Source: Isoetes taiwanensis | Taxonomy: Eukaryota; Streptophyta; Lycopodiopsida; Isoetales; Isoetaceae | Length of the DNA stretch: 64,000 bases | Assembly (NCBI GenBank): GCA_021234155.1 | Contig: JAJEKV010000139.1 | Span: 1,080,975 to 1,144,974, forward strand | Direction of reading: 5' to 3' | In this document: positions 1 through 11,774 of the stretch, piece by piece | Position numbering within the stretch: the stretch's first letter is position 1 | How the letters are laid out: every line of letters begins with the position of its first letter | Made by a program: the position numbers and the translations under genes | Notes under the pieces: model-generated | Databases searched by the model: none | The model's input: only the letters and a program-made list of their open reading frames with translations | Told to the model about the DNA's origin: nothing

Positions 1-1563
1 AGCTAAGTACCCATGGATGGAATTGGATTGCATTTGAGCTTAGCGGCCAGAGGAGGACGGGGACATGAAGATTTTGGTGAGAATAATCACAAGAATTCTA
101 AGGATTGGGATAAAGTATCTTTCTTAGCTCATGGAGATGAGGATAATGTTGAGAAGTAGCCTACTTACAGGATGTAGAGCGTCAATGACACCCTCGGCAT
201 CAAGGATTTCACTATCAAGTTCACATGTGGATCTTAGAATAGGAATAGCAGATCATCAGACATCAAGGATTATTGAGATTGAGACAGTCCACATTGGTAC
301 AAGGAGAGCCATGTGAAGCTTGGGGGTTCGAGATGTGGTTATAGCATGAAATCTTGCTAGTCACGAGTGCATAAGCGTAAGTTTTCAAGTTGTTGCATTG
401 TATTTTATCAAGAGCATCATAGCTAATGGATTCAAAGTATAACATTACGGAACGTTGTATTTCTCATGGGAGGATGATTTTGAGGTAAATTTTGCATTAT
501 GGTAGTATAGTTATTGGAGCTACATCGATGATAGTTAGGCTTATGACTTCCTCGACATGTTTGGATTGCGATCATTATCTTCGTCAATGACCTAGCTACT
601 TCAACTTTGGCGGGTTGTATGGGCAACATCGTGGCCGGTATAATCTAGACACATGTATAGTAAACATTCTAATGAACACCACATGTCATGGTCTTTGCAT
701 TGTTCCATTGTTGTCTTGGTATTTTGATTATGTCTATTGGAACCTCCGGGGTCGGACTTCTAGGTTTGGTGGCCTTGGTTGCTTCGGCATGTTCATGTTC
801 ATCTGTGATTCTCTATGGTATTCTTGTGCTCTGTGACACCGGGCATAGTTTCCCGATCCGGGGCTCTCGTCAACTCTTGTGACTCCATGGTAAGAGGTCC
901 TCGGTGGGGCGTGGGCTAGGAAGGGTATCGCATCTGAGGGGTTCACCCACCAACTCGCCAGCGGGGCTCGGAATGTGGTGGCTGGGCACTTCTCGCTGAG
1001 GGCCTTGCATGTGGTTTTGAGCTTCCCATTGTCAGGAGCTATGTGTCATGATGGTTTGTTATTTTGGCTATATTCTTTGCTCCTGATGTTCATGTTTGTA
1101 TTTCCTTGGATTATGTTGTCATTGTCTTAGCATTGTACTCACCTAAGGTTTTAAGATGCGTGTTTGTGCTTATCCAAGATTTCGGAGTATTTCCATGCAT
1201 CGGGAGGCAGCCATGGATCCCCCATTAGTCGAGGACTAACCCGGTGAGTGTATGTGTAGTGAGTTAACAAGCGTGTGGCCAAGCTAGCGAAGACAATGTA
1301 GTAGAAGAGCATGGTGGCTAGAAGATTCTGAGCAAAGCTATTTTGCATTTTATTATATTGTGTAGTGAATTCATATTGTACTTGATGGATATTGAGTTCA
1401 TAGAATTTGTCCATTGAATTTGAAGAATGAAAATTCAATTGTCAAGAAGATTCAATTCTTCACCATACTCAATTGTTTTTCACACCAACCTAGTAAGAGT
1501 TTTTTTGCAAGTTTTGACAAGATCGAGTTGCCGGGGAGGGTCCTTTCGTGAGCTCGTCACAAA
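1..1563. other. Noncoding stretch, no gene recognised
   Basis: Six-frame reading gives only short frames with no domain I recognise. The stretch at 830-1020 is richer in G and C than its surroundings and may be the remnant of an old mobile element, but I see no protein motif, terminal repeat or poly(A) tail to prove it. Confidence 0.4.
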
Positions 1564-2630
1564 TCTGTCATTTTAGGTAAAAAATAGAAAAAATGAATCA
1601 CATACACATCCAAAAGGGTCATCTGAAAGGTTTATATTTTCTTTCATGTAAAAGCTTTCCCACTGAGCACTTTAAAAGACATGTAATCTATCACAAGGTC
1701 TTGTTGGTAATAAATGGAAAACCTTGAAAATGTCGATTATGGAATTTAAAAAGGAACTTCAAATGTTCACCCCAAATTCTTCTTATCATGTGAGCCTCGG
1801 TATGTGAAATGCTCTTCTTGCTCTTGAGGATGACTTCCAATATTCACATTCAAATGACAAATCGAAAGTGTTAAGGACAATGCAAATTTACATGCTGGAT
1901 TTCACAACAAATGAGCTCGAGTGTAGATAAAGAAGGAAAGGCTTTGTTGAGTGCTGTCACCAAGTAATCATCTATTAGAACTGATAATCGTTAAAATACA
2001 ATATATAGATAATTATACTTTGAAGTAAGGATAAAACCTCAAGGCGATAAATGACAAAATTTCTTGGGGCTGAAAGCATGGCAAAGTATATTTAATGTGG
2101 CTTTTGAGATGCCATTGAAACTATGATGTCTAGTTAAAATACCTACATCGTTGTATAGACATGTTGTATGTAAACAATCGGAGAATCTTGGGATAGTCAC
2201 AAAAGCATAAAGCCATGGTGCAAACTTTGTGCGCATAAGATACATGAAGCCATGGAGCAAACTTTTGTGCATATGATACATGAGGAAAAAGCTGAAATAC
2301 TCAAAATTGGCTTGTTTCCGGCATGTCATAAATTTAGGTCTCTAAGATAAGCTTGGAACTTACGCCAATTTTACCTCTCGATTCAACCATCTTTTTCTCT
2401 CTGCTTATCCTAATGATCCTAAAATCCCAACAATTCCCTCTAGCTCAATTGATAACATTGCCTCCTGGATGATAATCTTGTTTGCTTTTGCGGGGTTGCT
2501 TAGTTCCTTGACAAAAAAATGTGCATGGAATATGGATACTTGAAGAGCTTGTAGTTCATAATTTTGATCACTATTCTCAAGCTGAGACATCTAGTCAAAG
2601 TTTTTTTGTTACCTTTCGTGTACAAAGGGT
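1564..2630. repeat. Direct repeat copy A (about 1.07 kb)
   Basis: This segment matches 4073-5171 nearly base for base in the same orientation. It begins at TCTGTCATTTTAGGTAAA and ends near TACAAAGGG. The copies differ by small indels and substitutions. It contains no long reading frame. The match stops sharply at both ends, and the copies are separated by about 1.44 kb. They could be the ends of one element or a segmental duplication. No short target-site duplication was recognised. Confidence 0.8.
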
Positions 2631-2715
2631 TTGAAGCGTTTGACTTTTTGATGAAATGAAGCAAGTCGGTATGCCATAGTAGAGAACCTGCTCCTTAGGG
2701 ATTCACTAAGCGTGC

Positions 2716-2966
2716 AATAGCCGGGGATTCACCTTTGATCTGCATTATAACCCATGAGAGTTCAGCGGAGGGGTGTTTTTTGGACCATTCGTGCATTATA
2801 TCGTAGGGGTTAAGGGTGTTTTTAGGCCTTGATTTGGAGCAATATCTATACACAAAGGGGTCAAATTGCCTTTTAAATTTCGCATTATACAAGGGGGTTT
2901 TGCTACCCTCCGACGCGATGATACCATACCCCCTTATGTATAAGTCGCGGGGCAATAAGCGACCCC
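2716..2966. mobile_element. MITE-like element, family B, copy 1
   Basis: The sequence from CCGGGGATTCACC to about CCCTTATGTATAAGT closely matches copies at 20899-21136 (same orientation) and 27080-27326 (opposite orientation). Each copy is about 240-250 bp, noncoding, and has G-rich and C-rich ends that are inverted relative to each other. The target-site duplication is unclear for this copy, so the limits are approximate. Confidence 0.6.
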
Positions 2967-4072
2967 TGCTCAATCAATCTTGCCACGAACCTTGTTCATT
3001 AAGATCTTTGGCGGCACATACCTAAGCCCGATGCACAATTAAAAGCTATAAAGCATTGTACATTTTAAATAGCGGATATCGCAATAGAAAATCACAAGCG
3101 AGAATATATGAAATGTATGATATACCTCGGAATAATGAAGCCCTTACATGCTTGTTCATTGTTCATCTTGACACATTTTTGACAATAAATAGAATAATAA
3201 ATAATTATTATTTTGACTACGGTATCGGATACACACAAAACACGAAGAATAAGTAGAATCTGCTATTATTGATTAAAAATCCAACAATTTCATCTTTCAA
3301 TATACTTTGTCTTTGCAATTTCCCTTTCTTTGCAAAATCATAAAAATATCTACACCAAAATCTCAATCGGAAAAGAAGGAGATGGATATGAATGAAGTAT
3401 TGGTTGCACAAAATATAAAAATACAGTTATTCAAAACTCTAGTTATATGCATTATATAAATGGCCTTAAGCTTTACCTTCATAAATCACAAGCGGTATAA
3501 CATCAAGATATATCGGATCCTTATCTCAAAGCATTTTGAGGCAGTTATTGAATCGTAAGCAAAGGCGGCATGATCCTTACCTCAAATCATTTTGGAATGA
3601 TGACTCATGCATCATGACTAAAAGAGATTGCATCATCTTTGCAATAAAACTTACGCTTTTAAGGATTCCTAAAATTTTTCTCAATGTCAATTAGGAAAAT
3701 GCGACCACAATATATGAGCGTAATAATCGAATGTTGATTTCCTCTTTCATTACAATAAAGGGCGCATTTAGCGTGAAAACCACATTTGTACAAACCTGTC
3801 GGCATAGATCTCATTATCCCTTCATATTTTAGCATTCCATTTCGGAAAAAGTGGATGGACTTTCAAAATCAACACATAGCCACTTCAGTTTGAGTGTGAT
3901 GAAACTTGACTTGATCCTTAAAAAGCAGTTGCGGGGCTAACCCAATCTTCTCCAAATATTTTTCATGGAGGGATGAAAATGGTAAGACCTTTATAGAAAT
4001 GGTTTGTGCAAATGGCCCTCGGATGGTATGCTCTTTTCACAAATCGCCCGGATCAAAAGGGATCACGTAATG
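2967..4072. other. Noncoding spacer between the direct repeats
   Basis: AT-rich sequence with no recognisable reading frame. It separates direct repeat copies A and B. I see nothing else in it. Confidence 0.4.
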
Positions 4073-5171
4073 TCTGTCATTTTAGGTAAAAAAAAAAAAA
4101 ATGAAAAAAAATGAATCACATACACATCAAAAGGGGTCATCTGAAAGGTTTATCTTTTCTTTCATGCTTAAATCTTTTCCCGAGCACCTTTAAAAGACAT
4201 GTAATCTATCACAAGGTCTTCTTGGTAATAAATGGAAAACCTTGAAAATGTAAAACGGAATTTAAAAAGGAACTTCAAATGTTCACCTTAAAATACATCA
4301 AATTCTTCTTATCATGTAAGCCTCGGTATGTGAAATGCTCTTCTTGCTCTTGAGGATGACTTCCAATATTCACATTCAAATGACAAATCGAAAGTGTTAA
4401 GGACAAGCAAATTTACATGCTGGATTTCACAACAAATGGGCTCTGAGTGTAGATAAAGAAGGAAAAGGCTGTTGAGTGCACTGTCACCAAGTAATCATCT
4501 ATTAGAAGCGATAATCATTAAAATACAATTTATAGATGCGTATATTTTTCAGGAAGTAAGGGTAAAACCTCAAGGCGATGTAAATGACAAAATTTGCGGG
4601 CTGAAAGCATGGCAAAGTATATTTAATGTGGCTTTTGAGATGCCATTGAAACTATGATGTCTAGTTAAAATACCTACAGTTGTATAGACATGTTGTATGT
4701 AAACAATGGTTGTAAGATAGTCACAAAAGCATAAAGCCATGGAGCAAACTTGCAAACTTTATGCATAAGATACATGAAGCCATGGAGCAAACTTTATGCG
4801 CATATGATACATGAGAAAATTTGAAATACTCAAAATCGAAGCTGTTTCCGACATGTCATAAATTTGAGTCTCTCTAAGATAAGCTTGGAACTTACGCCAA
4901 TTTTACCTCTCGATTCAACCATCTTTTTTCTCTGCTTATCCTAATGATCCTAAAATCCCAACAATTCCCTCTAGCTCAATTGATAGCATTGCCTCAAAAT
5001 TTGGATCACGATAATCTTGTTTTGCTTTTGAAGGTTGCTTAGTTCCTTGACAAAAAAGAATGTGCATGGAATATGGATACTTGAAGAGCTTGTTGTTCAT
5101 AATTTTGATCACTATTCTCCAAGCTGAGACATCACGGTCAAAGTTTTTGTTACCTTTCATGTACAAAGGGT
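4073..5171. repeat. Direct repeat copy B (about 1.1 kb)
   Basis: Second copy of the segment at 1564-2630, same orientation. It is slightly longer because of small insertions such as an extra adenine run near 4090. As in copy A, no coding signal is present. Confidence 0.8.
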
Positions 5172-5428
5172 TAGACTTTTTGAAGACACGTGGCTCTTGC
5201 TCCCACAAAGACAATACACGAGTGTGTTATCTTCAATCTTTTCGACCGGTTTTCTTGACAAAAGCGGGTGTAGAATTTTATACTCTTGCTTATCCTTTTA
5301 CTTTGTTTTCAAGATATTTGGGCTGGTTTTGTTAAGTCCCATGAGGACTTGTCAAAAACTTTGTATGGTTTTCCTTAATTAATGAAAAAAATCATCATTA
5401 CCTTCAAAAAAAAAAAAAAAAAAAAAAA
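5172..5428 (+). mobile_element. Possible 5'-truncated LINE 3' end with poly(A)
   Basis: An AT-rich tail ends in ACCTTC followed by more than twenty adenines (about 5406-5428). The full-length L1-type LINE at 11775-18507 also ends in GCCTTC plus a poly(A) run, so this is plausibly a truncated LINE 3' end. No target-site duplication was found, so the left limit is arbitrary. Confidence 0.35.
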
Positions 5429-5597
5429 TAGGTTCTGAACTTCTTGTCTAATGTCTAAAACATTCTGCATGGTGATTATGCACAAGAATCTAAAGAAGAA
5501 CCCTCTTGCATTCCACCCATGTCAATTAGGTATTGCATTTGTTTGCTTTCAAAATCTTTATTACATTGCAGGCACTCCTCTTTATTACATATTGGGC

Positions 5598-5695
5598 GCA
5601 TTGTACTATTATAATAGATTAAACAGCATTGTAAAGGGAACATTGAGCATTGTACTATTATAATAGATTAAAACAGCATTGTAAAGGGAACTTTC
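5598..5695. repeat. Tandem duplication, 49 bp unit, two copies
   Basis: The unit starting GCATTGTACTATTATAATAG occurs twice in a row, at 5598 and 5647, nearly identical. Just downstream, a 20 bp unit (CGACCTACACCACCCTCCCT) is also doubled near 5720-5760. Confidence 0.85.
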
Positions 5696-6895
5696 TCCAC
5701 TTGTCGGATCAAAAAGCAACGACCTACACCACCCTCCCTCGACCTACACCACCCTCCCTCATCTTTGCCTAAACATGTCTACGTTAAGCATTTCAATAAA
5801 AATGGCCATTTGTCTAATGCTTCAATGTTATTGCAAGCTATGTAGGTGTCAATAACATTATTTGATAGATTTGACACGCAGAACCGAAACGCTTCAAAAG
5901 AAATTACATAAATTTTATGTTCTTATATGGTCAAAAATATTACCAGCTAGTTTCACATCTCTATAAACTCCACATGTATAACAATAACAATAAAGACACT
6001 GCATCCATGAGGTCCTTGCGTTGTCAAATTTTATGCATCATCTAAGTCACAATGTTTTGTTGCTATTCTCCATAAAATGAGCATAGCATCCCAGCATGTG
6101 GCAACAAGAATAGTGACGAAGGCTAAATTGGCTGATTTGAAACCATTGCAGAGCATTTCATTGAATAGTCTCATCATCTCAGTTCCACATTGACTTTAGG
6201 CCTGCTGTAAATCCAATCATATCAAAATCACAATACCTTTTGCTAGAATCTTAATGCGAAGTAATCTATCATAAGTTAGCAAAAAAATGGCACTTAAACA
6301 CTAAATATCCCAACTCTAAAATGCAATACCATAAATCTGTTGTATCTATTGATACTACACATATAAACAAGTTGTTCCCAAAAACATAGTGGCCTGAGCT
6401 GTAAGACTCAAGTGGTCTGCTCTGTAAGACCGATGATTGCAGCAATGGAGCACATAGATCATGACTCATAATTGTAGAAAGATTATTGTGGCTGCTGCTC
6501 CTCTCTGTCCATCAATTTCCGTCAACATGGTAACTGCCATTTTAAGGTTGCTGCCTTTCGAGATCTGCATACTTAATATCTCACACTGGGGTTTTTTAAC
6601 CCTAAGCTAATAATTTCTTTGAGATGCACAAGGACTAGGACGGAGGAACAAATTTTCCTCTGCTTTTTGAGGGCTTGCTTGGTCTCGATCTCGAAATGGC
6701 ATATCCTTATGCTCTTGGTCAGATGATGTGTGCTAGTGGCATGCTGTATATTCCAAGATGACCTGCTTCAACGAGGAATACTCAGACTTGTAAACAAACT
6801 ATGTCCTATCAATTTGTTGACCCCTCAATACTTCCAGCAATATATTTGCCATAACACATGCAAGTAGCATGTTCATTCTCAAACCGTTTGAAGCA
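5696..6895. other. Noncoding stretch, nothing recognised
   Basis: AT-rich sequence with only short random frames. No protein domain, terminal repeats or RNA gene was recognised. Confidence 0.4.
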
Positions 6896-7345
6896 CTAGT
6901 GCTGTTTCTCCATAAGGGGTTTACAGGCAATAAGCAATACTTTCATGTTTCGTTTAATGATGGAAAGGAAAAAATCCCAAATAGCCTCATTTAAATGCCC
7001 CGAGTGTGCAAATAGATCAACCATGCAATTGCAATGGAACCGGAATGTTGGCATAAGTCCATATATTTCTTCCTTAAGCTTAAATAATGACATGCAATTG
7101 CCATCAAATGGCACGGCTGCAGACAAAGGAGACATAAGAATGTAATGGCATCTGGCTTCTCGACTAGTTCTTGCACATCTGTAAAGCATTGGACCGACGT
7201 GTTGGCTGATGTAATTCTCCTGCCATTGCAGTCCATGTTGCAGCATTCTGAATTGATATGTTGTCAAAGACAACCCGAGCTTCATCAAGTGATCCACATT
7301 TGAAATACGTATCAAGCAGTCAATTACCGATGACAACAAGAAGCA
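6896..7345 (-). pseudogene. PPR (PLS-class) protein gene fragment, broken
   Basis: The minus strand encodes a run of PPR-like motifs spread over different frames. In order they are CGSLDEARVVFDNIS, then ATWTAM, then EKPDAITFLCLL, then EEIYGLMPTF and CMVDLFAHSGHLNEAIWDFF. The last pieces match the PPR/E-type consensus in which a tyrosine-glycine-x-x-proline stretch precedes CMVDLLGRAGHLxEA. PLS-class PPR proteins bind organellar RNA and guide editing or processing. Here only about 150 residues remain, at least two frame changes are needed to follow the motifs, and no start, targeting peptide or DYW end is visible. It is therefore a relic of one of the many plant PPR genes. The family assignment is strong; function is lost. 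Confidence 0.8.
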
Positions 7346-8797
7346 GAATCAGCATAAAAAGACAAGTTATGCCTTAAAGAGCATGTGCGAAGTTTAGGAA
7401 GCCAACAATGTGCTTTACCACAACCTTTTAAAGAGAGAAACCCCATTGCTTCTGCTGAAACGCACATCTGTGAATTCGGCATGCTTTTGTTCCTTGTGTA
7501 CTCGTATACATTTCCTTGCCTTTAACTGGTGGCATAACAAACATTTCCATGTTTAGCCATTAGGTGGTGATGAGCATTTTAATTGATGCCTTTAAAATAT
7601 GGTGCAGTGCATACCATTAGAACCTACAAGATGCATGTTTGGTGGCAGGATTATTTGGAACAATGGCCAGTTTCATCTCAGAGCATCACATTCATATAAA
7701 GCACAAATACAAGTGAATCATTTAACTACTCCAGTCTGCTGACTGTTTCAGCTTGCTTTAATTGTTAAAACTATCTATCTCTATGCAACTTTGCCAGATG
7801 CACAACAAGGACGCTTCATCATTGTCTACAGACCAATTCCCTCTAAGAAGCCTTAGGATTCCATCACCTTCATCACACCAGCATGTAGACTACAAGCACG
7901 AATAGCCCATTTTGTTATTTGTGGCATTGAGCTGAAGCAGCAATGAATTCCATCTACAATATCTCTTGCACATGTAATATTGGGATGCAGTTTTTCTTTT
8001 GTTCACGCTAGGTAGTTTGTTTGGCATCTAGGTATGCTTACTTGCCTGTGGGCAACAGGAGATTCTTATGAATTCATGCAATACCAAACATGCATTCAGC
8101 TAGGTAACATTGCAATGAATTCTTGTGCTTCAAGAGCCAAATAATTCTAGCTAGGCATAGTCTCGATTAGGATAGAGTCTAGACATAGTTTCTGAGTGAA
8201 TAAGTCTCTCTGAGGTTTGGGCCTGAATCACATTTAGTCTAACATTTGGCTGTCCAAGGCTAACCTTATCCTATGTGGAGGTTGGAGACTACTTATGCAT
8301 GTTCTTTGCATCCCACAAGAACATTCCAAGCTGCTTCGACAGGCATGGTCAATTAGTTTTGGAGGCTGTTTCCGTCAATACAAGACTGTAAGCAGAATTG
8401 TTTCCTTTTTTCAGACGATATTATTTTTTAAAATCTAACTTAATGAAGAAGCAGATTCTGTAACACAGTAACTTAAAAGAAGAACCCGATGCGAGAAACT
8501 TACTGGTTTGCTTTTCCGGAGTGAAGAAACGTGGAGAAATCTGTATGAAGCAGCTGGGATGGGCATGCAAGGATCTATCTAACATATCCGGCGGAATCGC
8601 ACATACGGTTACGGCTAAGTTTAGTCTCCATCTCATCGTGTTTTTCTTTAGCTTGGCCCAGCCAACCATGTCTAAGCATCACGCACCTGCGCATCCGCAA
8701 CCGCGAATATGACAATGCAATCATGACCCGGGCGCTGAGCCCCATGGCGGGCTGCTCGGAAAATGTGAAAGTAAGCACGTCAGTTGCTCAATGTGAA
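7346..8797. other. Noncoding region upstream of the STIG1-like gene
   Basis: No coding frame is supported here. The last few hundred bases should contain the promoter of the gene at 8881. Short frames at 8421-8778 overlap on both strands and look random. Confidence 0.4.
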
Positions 8798-8806
8798 TAT
8801 AAATAG
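8798..8806 (+). promoter_or_regulatory. TATA box of the STIG1-like gene
   Basis: TATAAATAG lies 75 bases before the start codon at 8881, leaving room for a short pyrimidine-rich 5' leader (CTTCTCATTCTCGCTTCTTG). The match to the plant TATA consensus is full and its position is plausible. Confidence 0.7.
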
Positions 8807-8880
8807 AGCTTCCATTTTTTGTTTTAAGACACCCATCCTTCTCATTCTCGCTTCTTGCTTCACACACTCATATCCTCGAA

Positions 8881-9171
8881 ATGGATTGCAAAATTGCCTT
8901 TGCACTGCTTCTCCTTCTTGTGATTGCACAACTTCACATGCAAGTTGCACAGGCAGTTGATGCCGAAGGTGAAGGTCATGTTGATAGGGAGCTTAACGAG
9001 CGCCCTTGTACTTGGAAACACCATTGTCATCATGGCTTGAGTTGTTGTGCTGGAAAATGTTATGATCTTAAGATAAGCAGACACAACTGTGGCTCGTGTG
9101 GCCACAAATGTCTCAGCTGGCAAAAGTGTCAAGACTATAGATGTGTTCATGTTCCCATTGACATTAATTAA
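8881..9171 (+). CDS. Secreted STIG1-like cysteine-rich protein (96 aa)
   Basis: The frame encodes a small secreted protein. Residues 1-25 form a signal peptide with a hydrophobic core (ALLLLLVIAQL) and a likely cleavage after AQA. The mature part has ten cysteines at 43, 49, 55, 56, 60, 70, 73, 77, 83 and 88. The core CCAGKCYDL followed by NCGSCGHKC matches the STIG1 family (stigma-specific protein 1), whose flowering-plant members act in the extracellular space in reproductive tissue and in oxidative or pollen-tube signalling. The final CC-x-G-x-C of typical members is replaced by CQDYRC. The length fits short family members. The start was chosen because it opens the signal peptide and follows a TATA box and leader. 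There is no intron and it is the only intact host gene seen here. The last five codons and the stop lie in an inverted-repeat arm (see 9154-9572). Family confidence is high; the biological role in this organism is unknown. Confidence 0.9.
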   Translation: MDCKIAFALLLLLVIAQLHMQVAQAVDAEGEGHVDRELNERPCTWKHHCHHGLSCCAGKCYDLKISRHNCGSCGHKCLSWQKCQDYRCVHVPIDIN

Positions 9172-9572
9172 CACAACCATTGGATCCAACACATTTAAAT
9201 TAAAATCCCCCTTAAACCCCCTTTGGTTTGGGTGCATATTCACACGGGGGGTGACTCCGGGCAACGAGAGCTGTTGGATAGGCATATTCACCCCTTATTC
9301 CTTAATCTACACCGTACGTAAAGTTCCTCGTTTGTGGGGTATACAAGTACAAAATTTGCTATACTGTATAACAAGATTCGCAAAATACTATAAGATTTCA
9401 AAGTGGAATACTATATGGTGTTGATTTTATGCATTACAAAAATACAATTATAAGGGCTCATTGGCCCTACATCACCCCAGGTGTGAATATGCACCCAAAA
9501 CCAAAGGGGGTTTAGGGGGATTTTAATTTAAATGTGTTGGATCCAATGGTTGTGTTAATTAATGTCAATGGG
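9154..9572. repeat. Long inverted repeat starting in the STIG1-like 3' end
   Basis: Bases 9154-9251 and 9474-9572 are reverse complements with only a few differences, giving arms of nearly 100 bp around a loop of about 220 bp. The left arm begins at CCCATTGACATTAATTAA, which is the last five codons and stop of the STIG1-like gene. It continues through GGATCCAACACATTTAAATT. A transcript reading through would fold into a long hairpin. The structure is either a foldback MITE or a local inverted duplication. No flanking target-site duplication was recognised. Confidence 0.85.
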
Positions 9573-10328
9573 TTGTTATGTGTTGGTTGTTAATGTCAAT
9601 GATTTGTTATGTGTTGGTTGTTATGTGTTTGGGGGATTTAATTTTTTATATGTTGGATGTTAATGGTTTGTGTTGCAAAAAGTTTTTTTGGCCCCAGAGG
9701 AGGGCCTTAGGACGTCCCCGGTGTGACAAAAAATTTAGAATTCAAGCGAGAAAAAACTAGAATTCATTTGAGGCTTTTCATCATTTGTAGCTTTTTGAAA
9801 ACAAATAGAACATAAGTAAAAGTTACCATAAAGATAGGCGGATTGATCCCATTATTCGAAAGTCATAAAGTTTGCAACACCCATACACAAACATTTTCAA
9901 GCTGGAATTTAACAATGACCTTTGGCCTCCATGGATGCTTGTGGTGAGAAACCAAAGTGGGAAACTTTTACGCTTGTTAGCACAAGGATCTAAAAAGCCT
10001 TGGAATTTGCTTAATAAGCGCCTCAAAATCTAAAATGCATGGTAGTTTTTTGCAAAGTTTGCATTCCGAATGAGCCATAAAACAATATCCAATAAGCGCA
10101 ATCACGTATTAATCGGCTAGTAGGATGTGAAAAACCCTACAAATCGGCCGAGAAATTCTTTGTTTTCGCATAGATAATTTAACCAAACATATCCATATCA
10201 TAGACCATCAAAAGATCTCGGAAAGAGCTTTCCCAGCGCAATAAAATCATCTCAAAGCGAGTTCTGAATCGAAGTTATGATAAGAAATGTGTTGCGGGGA
10301 AGCGCACTACATCGCCCTTCAAGCCCAC
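9573..10328. other. Noncoding stretch with simple GTTATGTGTTGGTTG repeats
   Basis: Bases 9573-9650 repeat the phrase TTGTTATGTGTTGGTTG two to three times. The remainder shows no supported coding frame. Confidence 0.5.
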
Positions 10329-10543
10329 AAAAAAGGGCTTTTGTTGTGAGCCATTGGTTGTTGACCATCATGCACCACACGCACAAAAGAAAGGGCTTTT
10401 GTTGTGAGCCAGTTGGTTGTTGACCATTATGCACCACACGCACAAAAAAAAGGGCTTTTGTTGTGAGCCATTAGTTGTTGACCATTATGCACCACACCAC
10501 AAAAAAGGGCTTTTGTTGTGAGCCATTGGTTATTGACCATTGG
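10329..10543. repeat. Tandem repeat, about 60 bp unit, 3.6 copies
   Basis: Each unit contains AAAGGGCTTTTGTTGTGAGC followed by a GTTGACCAT(T/C)ATGCACCACAC segment. Four starts are seen, near 10332, 10390, 10449 and 10505, with small changes between units. The run AAAGGGCTTT is itself palindromic. No gene overlaps it convincingly. Confidence 0.9.
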
Positions 10544-11632
10544 AAAAAAAATGCTAAAATCAATGGCTCGAGAAAATGGTGCACTCTAAAATGCCGCGTT
10601 AGTACATCCATTTGAATACATCACGAAATCATAGGAAAACCTTAGTGAAAAGCATACAAAAACACAAAGAAAACCCCCTGTTATTATGCTACATATTAGC
10701 TTTGCTATCATATTACCCTATAATATCATATAATAAAGGAGAAAAAAAAAAACATAAAAAGAGCAAAAAAAAAAAAAAGAAGCAAGCATTGAGCTTATTT
10801 TTTCTTTGTTAATAATAACAATAGTGGTCCTTGACCAAATGTTTAAGTCGGCGGTCCACGATGTATTTGATTTTTTTAATTTTTTTTTACATTGTAAGTT
10901 TAGTTCCTTAGATACAACTAGCTCATATGTGGTGAATAAATGTGGCAGAGTGTTAGATTGCATGCCATTCATATTTAAACATTTGATATAGTACACCAAT
11001 GGTTGTATCCAAATTGAAACCCTAGGTATGTATGATAATAGTATAGTCAAAGCACTAGTTAGCTATTGGCATGAGGCGTGGTACAACATTTACAAGGTCA
11101 AGTGTATGTTATGAGAGGGATAACATTGCGGAATAAGGATGTTATGCCCTATTCTAACTGTCGGGGGAGGCCCAAGATTGTTATAGTAGAGCATAAACAC
11201 CCGAATTCTATTGTGTTGTCATCGCCTTAACAAAGCGGGCCGAGAGTTTTATGGTGTCCTTATGGTGATTTGCATAACAAGCTAGGTGTTTTTGGCATGA
11301 AAAGCTAGATGTGTATGGGCCCTCAAAGTGTGTTCTTGGTGGGTAACACCACTTTGTAACCAATAAGCGGAGATCCGATCTGGCTATAAAACTTGAGGGG
11401 CCAGGTTGTTAGGTTTTAGAATAAATATTTACAAGAAATTTATCGTGGCGATCAAGGCCGACACGAATATTTTCTTGGTTCCAAACCTATGGGGTTGGAT
11501 CCCCTATTAATATTTCGAGCTTCTAAGGTACCAAATGAAGAAGTGGAAGCATTGGCTCGTGAATTCTAACCTAAAAAAAAAAAATGTAGTGAAAATGCTT
11601 AAATATCCATAAAAATAACATTATAGATCATA
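10544..11632. other. Noncoding stretch up to the Helitron end
   Basis: AT-rich with adenine runs near 10740-10785. No supported coding frame, terminal repeat or RNA gene. Confidence 0.4.
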
Positions 11633-11663
11633 CTAGTAAACTTGAGCCCGGCGTTGCCGGGCT
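11633..11663 (-). mobile_element. Helitron 3' terminus, copy 1 (hairpin plus CTAG)
   Basis: Read on the minus strand, the hairpin AGCCCGGC-AAC-GCCGGGCT (11645-11663) is followed eleven bases later by CTAG and then a host T. That is the defining 3' end of a Helitron, a rolling-circle transposon inserting between A and T. Flanking sequence at 11660-11760 and 18522-18750 matches 27682-28020, which marks a repeated Helitron 3' region. The element body therefore lies to the right and is interrupted by other insertions. Its 5' end was not located. Confidence 0.85.
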
Positions 11664-11760
11664 AATGTCTTGGCATTTGTTTTTACTCGTCATTTAACGT
11701 TAATATGTGCAACGTCCAACAACATCACAGGTTGACATTGGTTAAAATTTTTGTTATTGA

Positions 11761-11774
11761 AATTGTCTAATGAC
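11761..11774. repeat. Target-site duplication of the L1-type LINE, left copy
   Basis: AATTGTCTAATGAC is repeated exactly immediately after the poly(A) tail at 18508-18521. A 14 bp direct duplication is the normal product of target-primed reverse transcription. Confidence 0.9.

Noticed and set aside
2695-3025. Genes on either strand over 2695-3025
   Set aside because: Both frames are explained by the MITE, which is noncoding in its other copies.
1564-5171. Direct repeats taken as LTRs of a retrotransposon
   Set aside because: No TG/CA ends, primer site, polypurine tract or pol motif lies between them.
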